This document shows, piece after piece, positions 1 through 10,113 of a stretch of 23,737 nucleotides of DNA. Numbering within the stretch: position 1 is the stretch's first letter; each line of letters starts with the position of its first letter. This DNA comes from an uncultured Lachnospiraceae bacterium. GTDB lineage: Bacteria > Bacillota > Clostridia > Lachnospirales > Lachnospiraceae. Location of the stretch: contig CACZQX010000377.1 of NCBI GenBank assembly GCA_902783445.1, positions 1 to 23,737 on the forward strand. The letters run 5' to 3'. The notes beneath the pieces are model-generated. The model worked only from the letters and a program-made list of their open reading frames with translations. It searched no databases and was not told the DNA's origin. The translations under genes were made by a program, and so were the position numbers.

Positions 1-86
1 AAAAAACATGTAAGGACGTATTTATATTGTAAACCACAAATATATACGCTCCTGATTAGCAGATTTATTGTAGGAGAGAAAGATGA
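1..86 (+). promoter_or_regulatory. Leader with ribosome binding site of the first operon
   Basis: This short AT-rich leader precedes the first gene. AGGAG at 72-76 is a good Shine-Dalgarno site for the ATG at 87. Another ATG at 83 lies in a different frame and stops after four codons, so 87 is the better start. No convincing -35/-10 pair is visible, and the promoter may lie left of the window. Confidence 0.5.
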
Positions 87-2948
87 ATGATAAGTGAGAA
101 GGATATTCAAAACGTGCTTTATGAAAATAAATATAGACTTCTAGGACAAATCGAAATTTCTGATAAAGATTTCGAGGAGCTGTTAGTTTATGTGCAAAAT
201 AAGGTTACACATCTGTATGTAGCGGCTATACCACGAGCTGATTTATTGCTTTCAGTCACTTTAGTTCAGGTTGCTATTAGGTATTATAAAGAGGGTAAAT
301 ACTGGCAGTGCTTTCGCGAAGCTTTAAACATGGATTTGCCAAGTTCAAGGCTGAATTATATAGGACAGATTTTTTCACGTACTTTGCACAATTATGGGCT
401 ACTTGAAATAAAGAGAGAAGATAATTCCTCACAAATGTATGTAGAAAACATTAAAGCCCATGCATTTGTAACAAATTATTACATGCAGGGTTTTTTTGAT
501 TTTGCCTACGCCTTTTTTGAAAATAATTTGTTTAGAGAATTGTCGGACGATCTAGATGAGGATTTAATGTCACTGTCCTCTTTTATGGAGACCACGCTAA
601 AGAATAATAAGGATGCTTTTTATGCGGATGATTCAGGAAAAAAAGCTGCTAAATCTTATAAGTTATTAAAATCTACTCGCGCTGTTTTAGCACAAGCTGG
701 TCTGGAAACTGTTTATTCACACTTTTATCCTATACTGCGTCTTATAGATAGGTACTACTATGATGCCGAAATACCGACAGCGTCGATAGATAGGTATGAG
801 ATTTTATTTGCTGAATGGTGCAAGAATCAGGTAGAACAGGCGGACTGTAAGCGAAAAACGCGAAGTGAAGAGAGAAGAATAATTAGTCACAGACCATACT
901 TGAGAGTAAATGTAGATAGGGAATTAGTCTATCTGGTTATTCCACAGCAGAAATTCCGGGGGAATGATTGCGATGGTGAAGCGTTTGTGGAAGTGACTAT
1001 AAATGGACAAAGTGAAAAACGCGCTTTGGACTTATACCGATCTTTTGGATTATATATTTCTGAAGAAAAGCTAATATCTATCCCGTTTTTATTTGACGAG
1101 ATTATGGTCGAGATAGTGGGGCTGACCGAAAGAAGATTTAGGTTTCCTAAAGCGAATTATCGTGTTTTTGACTCATCGTGGGTTGGTACTAGTAAGTTTT
1201 CACTTGGTCATAATTATCTTTTGGTCAAGCATGATATTTCGGTGAAATGTGACAATGAAGAAGATGTTATTGATTACACTGATGAATATCACAGTTGGAA
1301 ATACTACTCAATAAATGTTACTGATGAAACGATTTGTTATGTTGGTAATAAACCGTTATCAGTTATAGGTGAATTTTCTCTGGAACCTGTTTTCGATGAC
1401 GAGATTGAAGAATTTGAGGTTTATGATTCGGAATACAAAAGACTTCTAGCGACAAGAGAGCATCCAAGTGTTTCGTTTGTAGTTGATAAAAATCGATACA
1501 GTGGGACGGTTCTGTATGCGAATGGTAAAAGAATACCAGTTAAAGATGTCAAGGATAAAACGGTCTATGATTTGCCGGAAGATAAAAATAAGTACGCCGT
1601 TACGGTTGCTTTTGATAACCTTTTGCCTGCTTTAGATGGAAAATTTGTTATTCAGATTGATATACCGGGAGATTCGAGGAAAATAGCATGCAACTATTTT
1701 CTGATGAAACAATTTAGCTGTAAATTAGATAAACAGTTTTATGTATATGATGAAAGAGGAATTATATCGATTAAGAAATCTGGGCACGAGGTCTATTATT
1801 CTGATTCTTCGTGGTCAGTAGTATATGAAGACACGGATAATGCTTTATTTGCATTTCCTATCGTAGACGGGCTTGACAAAGTAGAGGTGAATCTTACAGT
1901 CGATGATTATCATTATTTGGTAAAAATGCCTGTAAACGTTTTTTCTTATGGGTTTGCTGAAAATTCAATGTATGTCGATAAGGCCGATTATATATGGTAT
2001 AAGGAACTGGGAGAGGTTTTGTACGTAAGAATCCCAGGAGTTAATTCAGTGCATGTTATATGGGGGCATGATAAAACTACAAGAGCAGAGGGGGTCAATT
2101 TACATGACGACATTTTTAGGGTAGATATATCGGAAATAAAAAGGCGAGTCATTGACGAATATAAATATAGATACCAGTACATCAATTTGATTAGCTCTGA
2201 AGGAAGAAAAGTTAATATTGCTTTGCCTCCGATTCTTCGTAATGTTGTTATTGAGCCATATTTTAGACTAGATTCAGAAGATAATGCTGTGTTTATGGAT
2301 CTGAAATTCAAAGGTGAGGCAGAAGTATATGTATCAGTTTATGATTACCATTCACACGAGAAGATAGTAAGTGACAAACTTATGTCTGAAGGCAGAAATT
2401 ATTTCCCCGAATTATCGTGTGAAGGCTTTTACAATATAGCTCCTGACATGGTGGAAGGTGATGAATTTGGTTTGGATGTCCAAAAAACACCATTAAAACC
2501 AATGAAGGGCGTGGGATGTCTTGATATTAATAATCTTGTGAATTGTCGGTTGCAGATTAAGGACATCTTGGTTGATGAAGATAGTTTGCCACTGAAATAC
2601 CACTACTTTATAGAGACTGATAGTAAAACTGCTGAAGATGAATATGAAGGTGGTTTTTACAGAGTCGAATTAAAAGAAGGTAAAGAAGATTGGTCTACCA
2701 AAAAGATTTTTGGCAGAGCGCATATTCACATTTATCAAAAGGACGAGGAAATAAAGTTTTCTTTGACTATGTACTCGAAGGATGAAGAAGAGTGGCTGCC
2801 CCCATATTTTGATAAGCAGCGGAATTTTATTTTGGGATGCGACAATCATCTAATTAATACAACAAAAGATTATAATAGGTTTATTCCTATGGAAGAGGAC
2901 TATACAGAGTATATTGTTGATCTGGATAGATTAAGGAGGAGTAGGTAA
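87..2948 (+). CDS. Large protein of unknown fold, first gene of helicase defence operon
   Basis: This 953-aa protein has no signal peptide, membrane segment, P-loop or nuclease motif that I can recognise. Roughly the first 280 residues look helical (for example the Lys-rich stretch around 180-200). Residues about 290-950 look like an acidic, strand-rich, possibly repeated beta-domain protein full of Tyr, Asp and Val. Its stop overlaps the next start by one base (TAATG), and the ribosome binding site of the helicase (AGGAGG, about 2934-2940) lies inside its last codons, so the two are made together. A large protein without recognised domains directly upstream of a DUF1998 helicase recalls DruH-DruE of Druantia type III. 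That is an inference from order and size; I cannot show homology. It may recognise DNA or act as a scaffold for the helicase. Confidence 0.75.
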   Translation: MISEKDIQNVLYENKYRLLGQIEISDKDFEELLVYVQNKVTHLYVAAIPRADLLLSVTLVQVAIRYYKEGKYWQCFREALNMDLPSSRLNYIGQIFSRTLHNYGLLEIKREDNSSQMYVENIKAHAFVTNYYMQGFFDFAYAFFENNLFRELSDDLDEDLMSLSSFMETTLKNNKDAFYADDSGKKAAKSYKLLKSTRAVLAQAGLETVYSHFYPILRLIDRYYYDAEIPTASIDRYEILFAEWCKNQVEQADCKRKTRSEERRIISHRPYLRVNVDRELVYLVIPQQKFRGNDCDGEAFVEVTINGQSEKRALDLYRSFGLYISEEKLISIPFLFDEIMVEIVGLTERRFRFPKANYRVFDSSWVGTSKFSLGHNYLLVKHDISVKCDNEEDVIDYTDEYHSWKYYSINVTDETICYVGNKPLSVIGEFSLEPVFDDEIEEFEVYDSEYKRLLATREHPSVSFVVDKNRYSGTVLYANGKRIPVKDVKDKTVYDLPEDKNKYAVTVAFDNLLPALDGKFVIQIDIPGDSRKIACNYFLMKQFSCKLDKQFYVYDERGIISIKKSGHEVYYSDSSWSVVYEDTDNALFAFPIVDGLDKVEVNLTVDDYHYLVKMPVNVFSYGFAENSMYVDKADYIWYKELGEVLYVRIPGVNSVHVIWGHDKTTRAEGVNLHDDIFRVDISEIKRRVIDEYKYRYQYINLISSEGRKVNIALPPILRNVVIEPYFRLDSEDNAVFMDLKFKGEAEVYVSVYDYHSHEKIVSDKLMSEGRNYFPELSCEGFYNIAPDMVEGDEFGLDVQKTPLKPMKGVGCLDINNLVNCRLQIKDILVDEDSLPLKYHYFIETDSKTAEDEYEGGFYRVELKEGKEDWSTKKIFGRAHIHIYQKDEEIKFSLTMYSKDEEEWLPPYFDKQRNFILGCDNHLINTTKDYNRFIPMEEDYTEYIVDLDRLRRSR

Positions 2949-5900
2949 TGCTTTTTAGACCTTCGGAAAGCTCCAAAAATATCACAGATTTTTATCGCCG
3001 ATATTTGAGGACAACATTTGGAACAAATAGTGCAGTATATAATGAACAGCTAAAAAAAGAACTTGAAAAAGATCAATCTATTGCAGATGGACCTTATATT
3101 AGTATGTCAGATCCATATGAGAAAGGCAAAACATTAACTGAGTTAGCAAGTAAGGGAGTTGTATCCAAGGAGATTTTAAAATTAAGCGAATTCCACCCTG
3201 ATCGTGCACTGTATAAACATCAGGAAATCGCTGTAAGAAAGGTTAAAGCAGGGAAAAATCTGATTGTTACAACAGGAACAGGTTCTGGTAAAACGGAGTC
3301 CTTTCTGATTCCAGTTATTGATCAGCTTTTAAGAGAAAAAGAAGCCGGAACACTTGGTCCAGGGGTCAGAACGCTAATTATATATCCTATGAATGCGCTT
3401 GTAAATGATCAGATTAGGAGAATTAGGGAACTCCTTGCCGATCTGGATGGCGATAATAAAATAACATTTGGTCGCTTTACCGGTGAAACAGAAGAGAAGT
3501 ACAAAGATGCCTTGCAAAAATATGTTGAAATTGAAGATGTGGAAGAATCTTCTTTACAGAGTAATGAGCTTATTTCAAGGGAACAGATGAGAGTGAACCC
3601 TCCGAATATTCTCATTACAAACTACGCTATGCTTGAATATATGCTGCTTCGACCTGGCGATAACATAATTTTCAGCGAAGCAAACGCGAGCAAATGGCAG
3701 TTTATAGTGTTTGACGAGGCTCATTTATATGATGGTGCAAAAGGTATAGAAGTTTCTGCCTTGGTTCGAAGAGTAAAAGCGATGCTAAAAAGAGAAGATA
3801 TTCGTTTTATTCTCACAAGTGCTACATTAGGAGATGAAAAATCAAATGCGGAGATAGTCAGATTTGGCGAAGCATTATGTAGCACTAAGTTCGATGAGGA
3901 GTCGATTGTCAGATCAAGAACAGTTGAGGCTAAGCCTTATGGAACCGTTGAACAACTTGATTTTTCATTATATAGAGAACTTGCAAAAAGAATAAGAGAT
4001 AATGAATCAGATGAAAGCTTAATCGAAACTATTGCAAAGTATCGAAAGAATGTTAGTACGAACAAAAGCGTTTCGGAAATACTATATGAAATTATACTTC
4101 ATGATTCGTTTTATTATGATGTGCGTCGGGTGCTTTACGGGAAAATAAAAACGATAAAAGAGGTTGCAACAGAGCTGGAACTTAGTGCTGATGATTTTAC
4201 TGATTTTATTGCAGTTGCTTCTAATGCTCTTTTTAATGGAGAGCGTTTATTTGAGGCTAAATATCACATGTTCCTGAGAGGGATAGAGGGTGTTTTCGTA
4301 ACGCTTCCTCCTTCAAACAAGCTTTTTACAACAAAAATGGAGACTTATAAACCTAACCCTTATGATGATAGCGATATAGGATATAAGGTTTATGAAATAT
4401 CATTCTGTAGTAACTGTAATGCTTTGTTTATTTCAGGACAGGAACTAGAGGGTTACTTAGTACAAAAGTCAAAATTCAGTGATGAATATAACCCTGACGT
4501 TTTTTTAATTAGTGGTGAATATGATGAAGAGGATGAAGAGGATGAGAATTCGTTTTGCTTGTGCGCTAAATGCGGTGCAATCAAAAGGGCATCATCAGTC
4601 AATGGTCTTCAATGTGGTCATGGGAAGGAAAATGTAAATAAGCTAATTCGAGTTAAAAAAAGCGGACAAAGATTGGGAAGTTGTCCGTGCTGCCATAGTG
4701 TTGGCGGACAGCGCAGTATTTTGCGTCCTTATTTTCTTGGAGCGGAAGCTGCGACTGCAGTAATTGCTACTGCATTGTACAACGAGCTTCCGGGAGAGGT
4801 TAATCACGTATCTAAAGAGGTGATTGAGGATCCGTTTTTTGGGAATACTCTTGAAGAGAAGAATGAAGTAGAGACTCTTGAAAAGCAGTTTCTAGCGTTC
4901 TCGGATAACAGGCAAACAGCCGCGTTCTTCGCAACATACTTAGAAGGAACTTATAGAGATTCCATTATTAAACGAATGATGCATCAGATAATGGAAGAGA
5001 ATGAAGAACAGTTTGAAAAAGGTATGGATGTGGCCTATTTTGCAAATTTATTGTCTGCAAAAATGGAAAGAGCACATTTGTATGCTGATGTTTCTGCTGA
5101 GGAAATACAGAAGAAAGCATGGATATATACTCTGAAGGAAATATCAAACTATAAAGCAAAGAATTCCCTGTTGAAAAAGGGAAACATATTGTTTGATATA
5201 GAAATTGATATTTCTCAAGTCAACAAGATACCGCTGAATAAAGATGAGATCAATGATCTATTCAGAATAATGTGCAGGCATTTGATGCGAGATGCGGCTA
5301 TTCGAACACCTATGGATGAACGATTTACGAAAGTAGATGAAGCAGAATTCACGGCAGCGGGATTTGTTAAAGGATATGACCGAACAGCCGCAGGGCTTTC
5401 GTATGTGACAGGCTGGTGCCCGGAAGACAGTAAAACAAACAAAAGACTTAAGTATTTGGTGAAAGTTCTTGATGGTAATGAGGAGTTGGCAAGATCCTTT
5501 TTGTCATCTATGTGGAATTATTTAGATAAGAATCAGTATGTACAACGGTGTTCTTTTGGCAAACGCAGCGCATATAAACTAAATATCGATAAGATTAAAG
5601 TAAAATCAATTCACAGATTATACCAGTGCAATGAATGTAAGGGGGTATTTCCACATAGCATAAAAGGTATATGTGAAAATCCCAAATGTTCTGGAAAACT
5701 GAGAGAATTTGTGCCGGAAGAGGAACTTAAGGAAGATCACTATTATAACTTGTATAAAGTATTGAAACCGAGTGGCATGATTGTCAGAGAACATACCGCT
5801 CAGTTGTCTAGCGATAAAGCATATGAGTATCAGAAGAAGTTCAAAGATAAAGCCATTAACGTTCTTAGTTGTTCAACTACATTTGAAATGGGCGTTGATG

Positions 5901-8065
5901 TTGGCTCTTTGGAAACAGTTTTTATGAGAAATATGCCTCCTTCACCGGCAAATTATGCTCAGAGAGCTGGGCGTGCTGGTAGAAGTTTGAATTCGGCTGC
6001 TTATGCAATTACTTTCTGCCCGAATAGTTCACACGATTTGAACTATTTTAAGAATCCCATAGCGATGATAAAGGGAACTATAAAGCCGCCATTTTTCAAT
6101 GTTAGCAATGATAAAATTTTGTTACGCCACATTTATGCTTCTGCCTTTTCTCATTTCTGGAAGCTTTATCCGGAATTATACAAGGGAAGTATTGGCGAGT
6201 TTATGGACGCAAACGGGTTTGAAAAGTTTAAAGATTATTTGAATTTGCATCCTGAGAACTTACGTGAATATCTAAAGAAAATTGTTCCGGCTGATATTCA
6301 GAACTTTTTTGGCATATCAAATTATGATTGGATTGATACGCTTTTTTGCGAAGAGGAGGAAAACAAGGGCTTATGCAATATCGTGGTTGACAAGTATAAT
6401 GATGATATTAGCGAACTGGAAAAAGCAAAAGCAGAGCTCGTAAGTGACAACAAATCCGGTGTAGATAGAATAATTCGCTCTATTAGCACTATTAAGGACC
6501 AAAGAATAATTGAGTTTTTGTCTAAGAATAATCTTATTCCTAAATATGGATTCCCTGTTGATACAGTTGAACTTAAAGGGGCAACTTTTAGTAGTAGCTC
6601 GTCATTGAAGCTAAATAGGGATTTATTCACTGCAATTTCTGAGTATGCGCCTGAATCAGAAATTGTCGCAGATGGAAGACTCTTAAAGAGTCGTTATGTT
6701 AGAAAGCTTAGCGGTTATGAATGGCCAAAGTTTAACTATGCTGTTTGCCCTGACTGCCTTACATTAAACAGGGAACGTTTTGTTCATTCGATTAAGAAAT
6801 GTAAGCAGTGTGGACAGGCACTTCATGGTCGTGGTAGGCAGTACATTATTCCTAAATTTGGATTCTTTCTTGATAATGAGGGGCCTAAAGAGGTAGGCTT
6901 AAACAAGCCGGAACGTACATATAAAGGTTCGATTGCATATATAGGTAATGATGATGTTGTTGAGTACCATGAATATAAGGTTTGTGGGCACAATTTAATT
7001 GTAGGGAATAGTAAACTAGATTCATTGGCCGTTTTAAATGAATCCCCATTTTATATTTGTGAGACATGCGGATACGGTCTGGTCGATGAAAAGGCTACTG
7101 ACAGAGTTATGGAGTTTTCACACAGTGGAACCAGTGGGAGGACATGTACATCAAAGAGACTTGTTAAATATGCATTGGGACATGAGTTTAAGACTGATGT
7201 GGCAGTGATTCGATTTACAGATTTTGACGTATCGGAAGTTAATGCTGCATGGACCATTCTGTACTCCTTGTTAGAGGGGTTAAGCAGGTACATGTGCATT
7301 GACAGAAATGAGCTTTCGGGGTGTCTTCAGTGGTACCGCGATAAGGCGCACATTGGAGGAAATTTTGGATTTGTACTTTTTGACAATACGCCTGGGGGTG
7401 CTGGATATGTTCGGCAACTAACTGATCCACATGTATTTGCTAACATGTTAAAAGAAGGATACAGAGTTGTTTACAATTGCTCTTGTGGTGGTGAAGCCGC
7501 AGATACAGCATGCTATAGCTGTTTGTGTAATTATTATAACCAGAAACAGCATGAGGTGTTAAAACGCAAATATGCTATAGACTTTTACCAACAGTTTAGT
7601 GTGTCTGCTGATGATGAATGGGTGGCATCTCGTGATGAGAATATTTATGTTCCAGAGACAATATATAATAGTATTATCCACAACAATGGAGATGAAAAAA
7701 CTTCTATAAAAGAACACTTTCAGCTAGAATTTTTAGATATAGGACAGAATCAGGCAAGTGAAAGCGTGGAAGAAATCTGGAAGAATCTTCTCGAAGATTG
7801 TGATGAAGACGAAGAGGATATAGTGTCTTCAATTCTGGAATTGAAGCGAGAGAACATATCAAAGCCTCTTTATCGTGAATCCGTAAAAATAGTAGAGACT
7901 CAAGAAAAAATACTAGTTGATCTTCTTTGGAAAGACAAAAAATGTATGTTGTTTCTTGGTGATAACTATGAAGACTATCAGATTGCGAAAAAGACCGGCT
8001 GGAACGTATATTGTACAAAAGATGGATTTGATGTGAATGAATTTATTTCGAAGATAGAGGTATGA
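2948..8065 (+). CDS. DEAH-box helicase with DUF1998/MZB C-terminus (DruE-like)
   Basis: This is a 1705-aa superfamily 2 helicase. Motif I GTGSGKT is at residues 110-116, Ia (YPMNALVNDQ) at 146-155, the DEAH box at 256-259 and SAT at 291-293. The second RecA domain comes much later: STTFEMGVDVGSLE near 976 and QRAGRAGR at about 1005-1012. The roughly 600-residue insert between the lobes carries cysteine pairs (C487/C490, then CAKC and CPCC) that look like zinc sites. Near the C-terminus, DNTPGGAGY is followed by a Cys cluster (C1511, C1513, C1522, C1525), the pattern of DUF1998/MZB helicases such as DruE and DrmB. The last 60 residues (DLLWKDKKCMLFLGD onward) may be a small restriction-endonuclease-like tail. 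The protein should translocate on nucleic acid using ATP. It overlaps both neighbours, which fixes it as the middle gene of an operon. Assignment to Druantia rather than another DUF1998 family is tentative. Confidence 0.9.
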   Translation: MLFRPSESSKNITDFYRRYLRTTFGTNSAVYNEQLKKELEKDQSIADGPYISMSDPYEKGKTLTELASKGVVSKEILKLSEFHPDRALYKHQEIAVRKVKAGKNLIVTTGTGSGKTESFLIPVIDQLLREKEAGTLGPGVRTLIIYPMNALVNDQIRRIRELLADLDGDNKITFGRFTGETEEKYKDALQKYVEIEDVEESSLQSNELISREQMRVNPPNILITNYAMLEYMLLRPGDNIIFSEANASKWQFIVFDEAHLYDGAKGIEVSALVRRVKAMLKREDIRFILTSATLGDEKSNAEIVRFGEALCSTKFDEESIVRSRTVEAKPYGTVEQLDFSLYRELAKRIRDNESDESLIETIAKYRKNVSTNKSVSEILYEIILHDSFYYDVRRVLYGKIKTIKEVATELELSADDFTDFIAVASNALFNGERLFEAKYHMFLRGIEGVFVTLPPSNKLFTTKMETYKPNPYDDSDIGYKVYEISFCSNCNALFISGQELEGYLVQKSKFSDEYNPDVFLISGEYDEEDEEDENSFCLCAKCGAIKRASSVNGLQCGHGKENVNKLIRVKKSGQRLGSCPCCHSVGGQRSILRPYFLGAEAATAVIATALYNELPGEVNHVSKEVIEDPFFGNTLEEKNEVETLEKQFLAFSDNRQTAAFFATYLEGTYRDSIIKRMMHQIMEENEEQFEKGMDVAYFANLLSAKMERAHLYADVSAEEIQKKAWIYTLKEISNYKAKNSLLKKGNILFDIEIDISQVNKIPLNKDEINDLFRIMCRHLMRDAAIRTPMDERFTKVDEAEFTAAGFVKGYDRTAAGLSYVTGWCPEDSKTNKRLKYLVKVLDGNEELARSFLSSMWNYLDKNQYVQRCSFGKRSAYKLNIDKIKVKSIHRLYQCNECKGVFPHSIKGICENPKCSGKLREFVPEEELKEDHYYNLYKVLKPSGMIVREHTAQLSSDKAYEYQKKFKDKAINVLSCSTTFEMGVDVGSLETVFMRNMPPSPANYAQRAGRAGRSLNSAAYAITFCPNSSHDLNYFKNPIAMIKGTIKPPFFNVSNDKILLRHIYASAFSHFWKLYPELYKGSIGEFMDANGFEKFKDYLNLHPENLREYLKKIVPADIQNFFGISNYDWIDTLFCEEEENKGLCNIVVDKYNDDISELEKAKAELVSDNKSGVDRIIRSISTIKDQRIIEFLSKNNLIPKYGFPVDTVELKGATFSSSSSLKLNRDLFTAISEYAPESEIVADGRLLKSRYVRKLSGYEWPKFNYAVCPDCLTLNRERFVHSIKKCKQCGQALHGRGRQYIIPKFGFFLDNEGPKEVGLNKPERTYKGSIAYIGNDDVVEYHEYKVCGHNLIVGNSKLDSLAVLNESPFYICETCGYGLVDEKATDRVMEFSHSGTSGRTCTSKRLVKYALGHEFKTDVAVIRFTDFDVSEVNAAWTILYSLLEGLSRYMCIDRNELSGCLQWYRDKAHIGGNFGFVLFDNTPGGAGYVRQLTDPHVFANMLKEGYRVVYNCSCGGEAADTACYSCLCNYYNQKQHEVLKRKYAIDFYQQFSVSADDEWVASRDENIYVPETIYNSIIHNNGDEKTSIKEHFQLEFLDIGQNQASESVEEIWKNLLEDCDEDEEDIVSSILELKRENISKPLYRESVKIVETQEKILVDLLWKDKKCMLFLGDNYEDYQIAKKTGWNVYCTKDGFDVNEFISKIEV

Positions 8066-9792
8066 ACATGGCTATAATGTATCCAGATAAACCCAAATCA
8101 TTTGAACCCAATAGTGGCGAGGACTTAATGTTTTCGGCTTTAGAAAGCCTTCCTGATTCATATTATGTATTTCATTCTTTTTCAATTGTTACTGTCAAGG
8201 ATGGGGTCGTTTATGAGAGCGAGGCAGACTTTGTGGTGTATAACGAGAGTAAGGGGATTATGTGTCTTGAGGCAAAAAACGGTCAAGTTTCCTACTCAGA
8301 AGGCTATTGGAGATATGGAAGCGGTAAAATAATGGCCAATGACGGGCCATATCGTCAGGTGGCAAACAACAAATGGAAACTAAGAAAGTATATGACCGAA
8401 ACTTTAGGGCTTTGGGATGTGTTTAGTCGCTGTAAGATGGTTCATGCTGTATGGTTTCCTGCGGTTAAAAAAGAAAAATTTAAGGGAATTTCATTACCTG
8501 CTGAGTCAGATCTTAATTTGACGTTGACTCAGGAATCTGAAGACGATTTGGAGGCTGCTATTGCCTCAATATTTGATTTGAAACTTCCGAATCAAAAAGA
8601 AAATAAGCTGTCACATAAAGACACGGACATCCTTCTTAATAAAGTTTTTGCACCGACATTTAGTCTAATATCTATAGCAGAGATGAAACATGATCACTAC
8701 GAGCATGTGTTTAAGAAGATGGAACGTGAGCAGGTAGCCCTTCTAAACTATTTGGAGGAGCAGAATGAAGCTGTGATAAATGGAATGGCTGGAACTGGTA
8801 AAACAGTTATGGCTGTTAAGAAAGCTATTAGCCATGCTGAACGAGGTGATAAAGTACTTTTTTTATGTTATAACGTCAAATTGAAAGAACACTTACAGGA
8901 TGTATATTCACATGAAAATGTGTTCTATTATACCATCGACGGATTGGCATGCAAACTCTGTAATACAGCTGTTCCTGATTACAAAATGCTTAGACAAACA
9001 TTGTCTGATATGTATGGAGGAGGCTTACCATTTCAACATGTAATAATAGATGAAGGACAAGATTTTGAATTAGCAGATGAAATGGACATTATTAATCTAT
9101 TAAAAATGAATGTTCTTGACGATGAAAGCAAAAATGGCTCATTTTATCTGTTCTATGACAAGAATCAGATGGTCCAATCTCGGAAAGCTCCAGAGTATAT
9201 TGATCAGGCTGACTGTAGGTTGACCCTTTATAGAAACTGTAGAAATACTTTTAATATAGCTACCACTTCAATGCGGCTTCTTGGATCTGAAAAGAAACCC
9301 AAGTTATTAGAGGGGGCTTTAGAAGGAGAACTCCCCGAGTTATTTGTCGTCTCAGGAGTTCTGGATACAGTTAAGAATATTAATGCAATAATAGATTCTC
9401 TTTGGGAGAGCGATTATAAAGACATACAGATATTAACAGCAAAAACCGAGGAGTCGAGCATCATAACTGATGAATGTTCTACTGGAGTATATACTTATAA
9501 AGGCAAAAAGATACCTTTTACAACATGCAGGAGATTTAAAGGTCTTGAGGCTGAAGCTATTTTACTTGTTGATATTACAAAGGAATTATTAGCGAAAGAT
9601 GGAGATTCGGTATTATATGTTGGGGCATCCAGAGCAAAGTATCGTTTGATGCTGATTTGCGATGCTGGCGAAGAAGACTGTATTGATATTCTAACTGCAC
9701 ACGGAATGAAGAAGAATAAAAAGCCCGAAAAGGCTATGGCTGCTATGTATAATGCCAAATTCCGAGAGGCAAAATCAGAGGATGAATGGTAA
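8062..9792 (+). CDS. NERD nuclease domain fused to UvrD-like SF1 helicase
   Basis: This 576-aa protein starts with a nuclease-related (NERD) domain. E20, the acidic ESEAD segment at 52-56 and EAK at 70-72 form a PD-(D/E)xK-like active site. The second half is an SF1 helicase/ATPase: Walker A GMAGTGKT at 241-248, Walker B DEGQD at 330-334, an arginine-containing YRNCRNT, the late motif CRRFKGLEAEAILLVD and VGASRAKYRLML near the end. NERD-helicase fusions are widespread in defence islands and probably cut or process DNA during unwinding. The start overlaps the helicase stop by four bases (ATGA) and GATAGAGG lies just upstream, so it is the third gene of the operon and probably the effector nuclease of the set. 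I do not recall NERD-UvrD as a standard Druantia component, so the trio may be a variant system. Confidence 0.88.
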   Translation: MNMAIMYPDKPKSFEPNSGEDLMFSALESLPDSYYVFHSFSIVTVKDGVVYESEADFVVYNESKGIMCLEAKNGQVSYSEGYWRYGSGKIMANDGPYRQVANNKWKLRKYMTETLGLWDVFSRCKMVHAVWFPAVKKEKFKGISLPAESDLNLTLTQESEDDLEAAIASIFDLKLPNQKENKLSHKDTDILLNKVFAPTFSLISIAEMKHDHYEHVFKKMEREQVALLNYLEEQNEAVINGMAGTGKTVMAVKKAISHAERGDKVLFLCYNVKLKEHLQDVYSHENVFYYTIDGLACKLCNTAVPDYKMLRQTLSDMYGGGLPFQHVIIDEGQDFELADEMDIINLLKMNVLDDESKNGSFYLFYDKNQMVQSRKAPEYIDQADCRLTLYRNCRNTFNIATTSMRLLGSEKKPKLLEGALEGELPELFVVSGVLDTVKNINAIIDSLWESDYKDIQILTAKTEESSIITDECSTGVYTYKGKKIPFTTCRRFKGLEAEAILLVDITKELLAKDGDSVLYVGASRAKYRLMLICDAGEEDCIDILTAHGMKKNKKPEKAMAAMYNAKFREAKSEDEW

Positions 9793-9861
9793 GCACCTCA
9801 CAACACACATACTTTTCAAGTTACCTATAATAATGGATATTAAAACATGAAGGAGATACTT

Positions 9862-10014
9862 ATGGCTGATTACAATTAGGATAAGAAATATGAAGATTTT
9901 ATATCAAGTGAATTATTAAAAGCAACATCTGCCAAGAGGAAAAGGATTAGTGAAAAAAATCTTTACGCCGGATTCAGAAGAACTGAGAAAATAAAGCATT
10001 TAGCTACGACATAA
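9862..10014 (+). pseudogene. Remnant of a small gene with early in-frame stop
   Basis: A good ribosome binding site (AAGGAGA, about 9849-9855) precedes ATG 9862. The frame meets TAG at codon 6 (9877-9879) and then stays open for 44 more codons to TAA at 10012-10014. The peptide after the stop is basic and helical (SELLKATSAKRKRISEKNLY). The intact start signal with a premature stop suggests a gene inactivated by a nonsense mutation and then shortened. I cannot name the family. A chance open stretch in AT-rich DNA remains possible. Confidence 0.4.
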
Positions 10015-10053
10015 TTAAAAAGGAAAAAACAAAATGCGCAAGAAAGATATTTG

Positions 10054-10113
10054 ATGAGATTTAAGCAGATAACGCTGTTTATCATGATGTTGATTGTTAT
10101 CATAGCTTGTTGA
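10054..10113 (+). other. Possible hydrophobic 19-aa peptide
   Basis: The frame reads MRFKQITLFIMMLIVIIAC then TGA. It has a basic start, a hydrophobic core and a final IIAC resembling a lipobox, so it could be the signal peptide left from a lost lipoprotein gene or a tiny membrane peptide. There is no strong ribosome binding site. This is weak evidence in a decayed region. Confidence 0.2.

Noticed and set aside
9826..9831. TATAAT as promoter of a new transcript
   Set aside because: No -35 element is visible at proper spacing, and the gene behind it is broken; mentioned only in the region entry.
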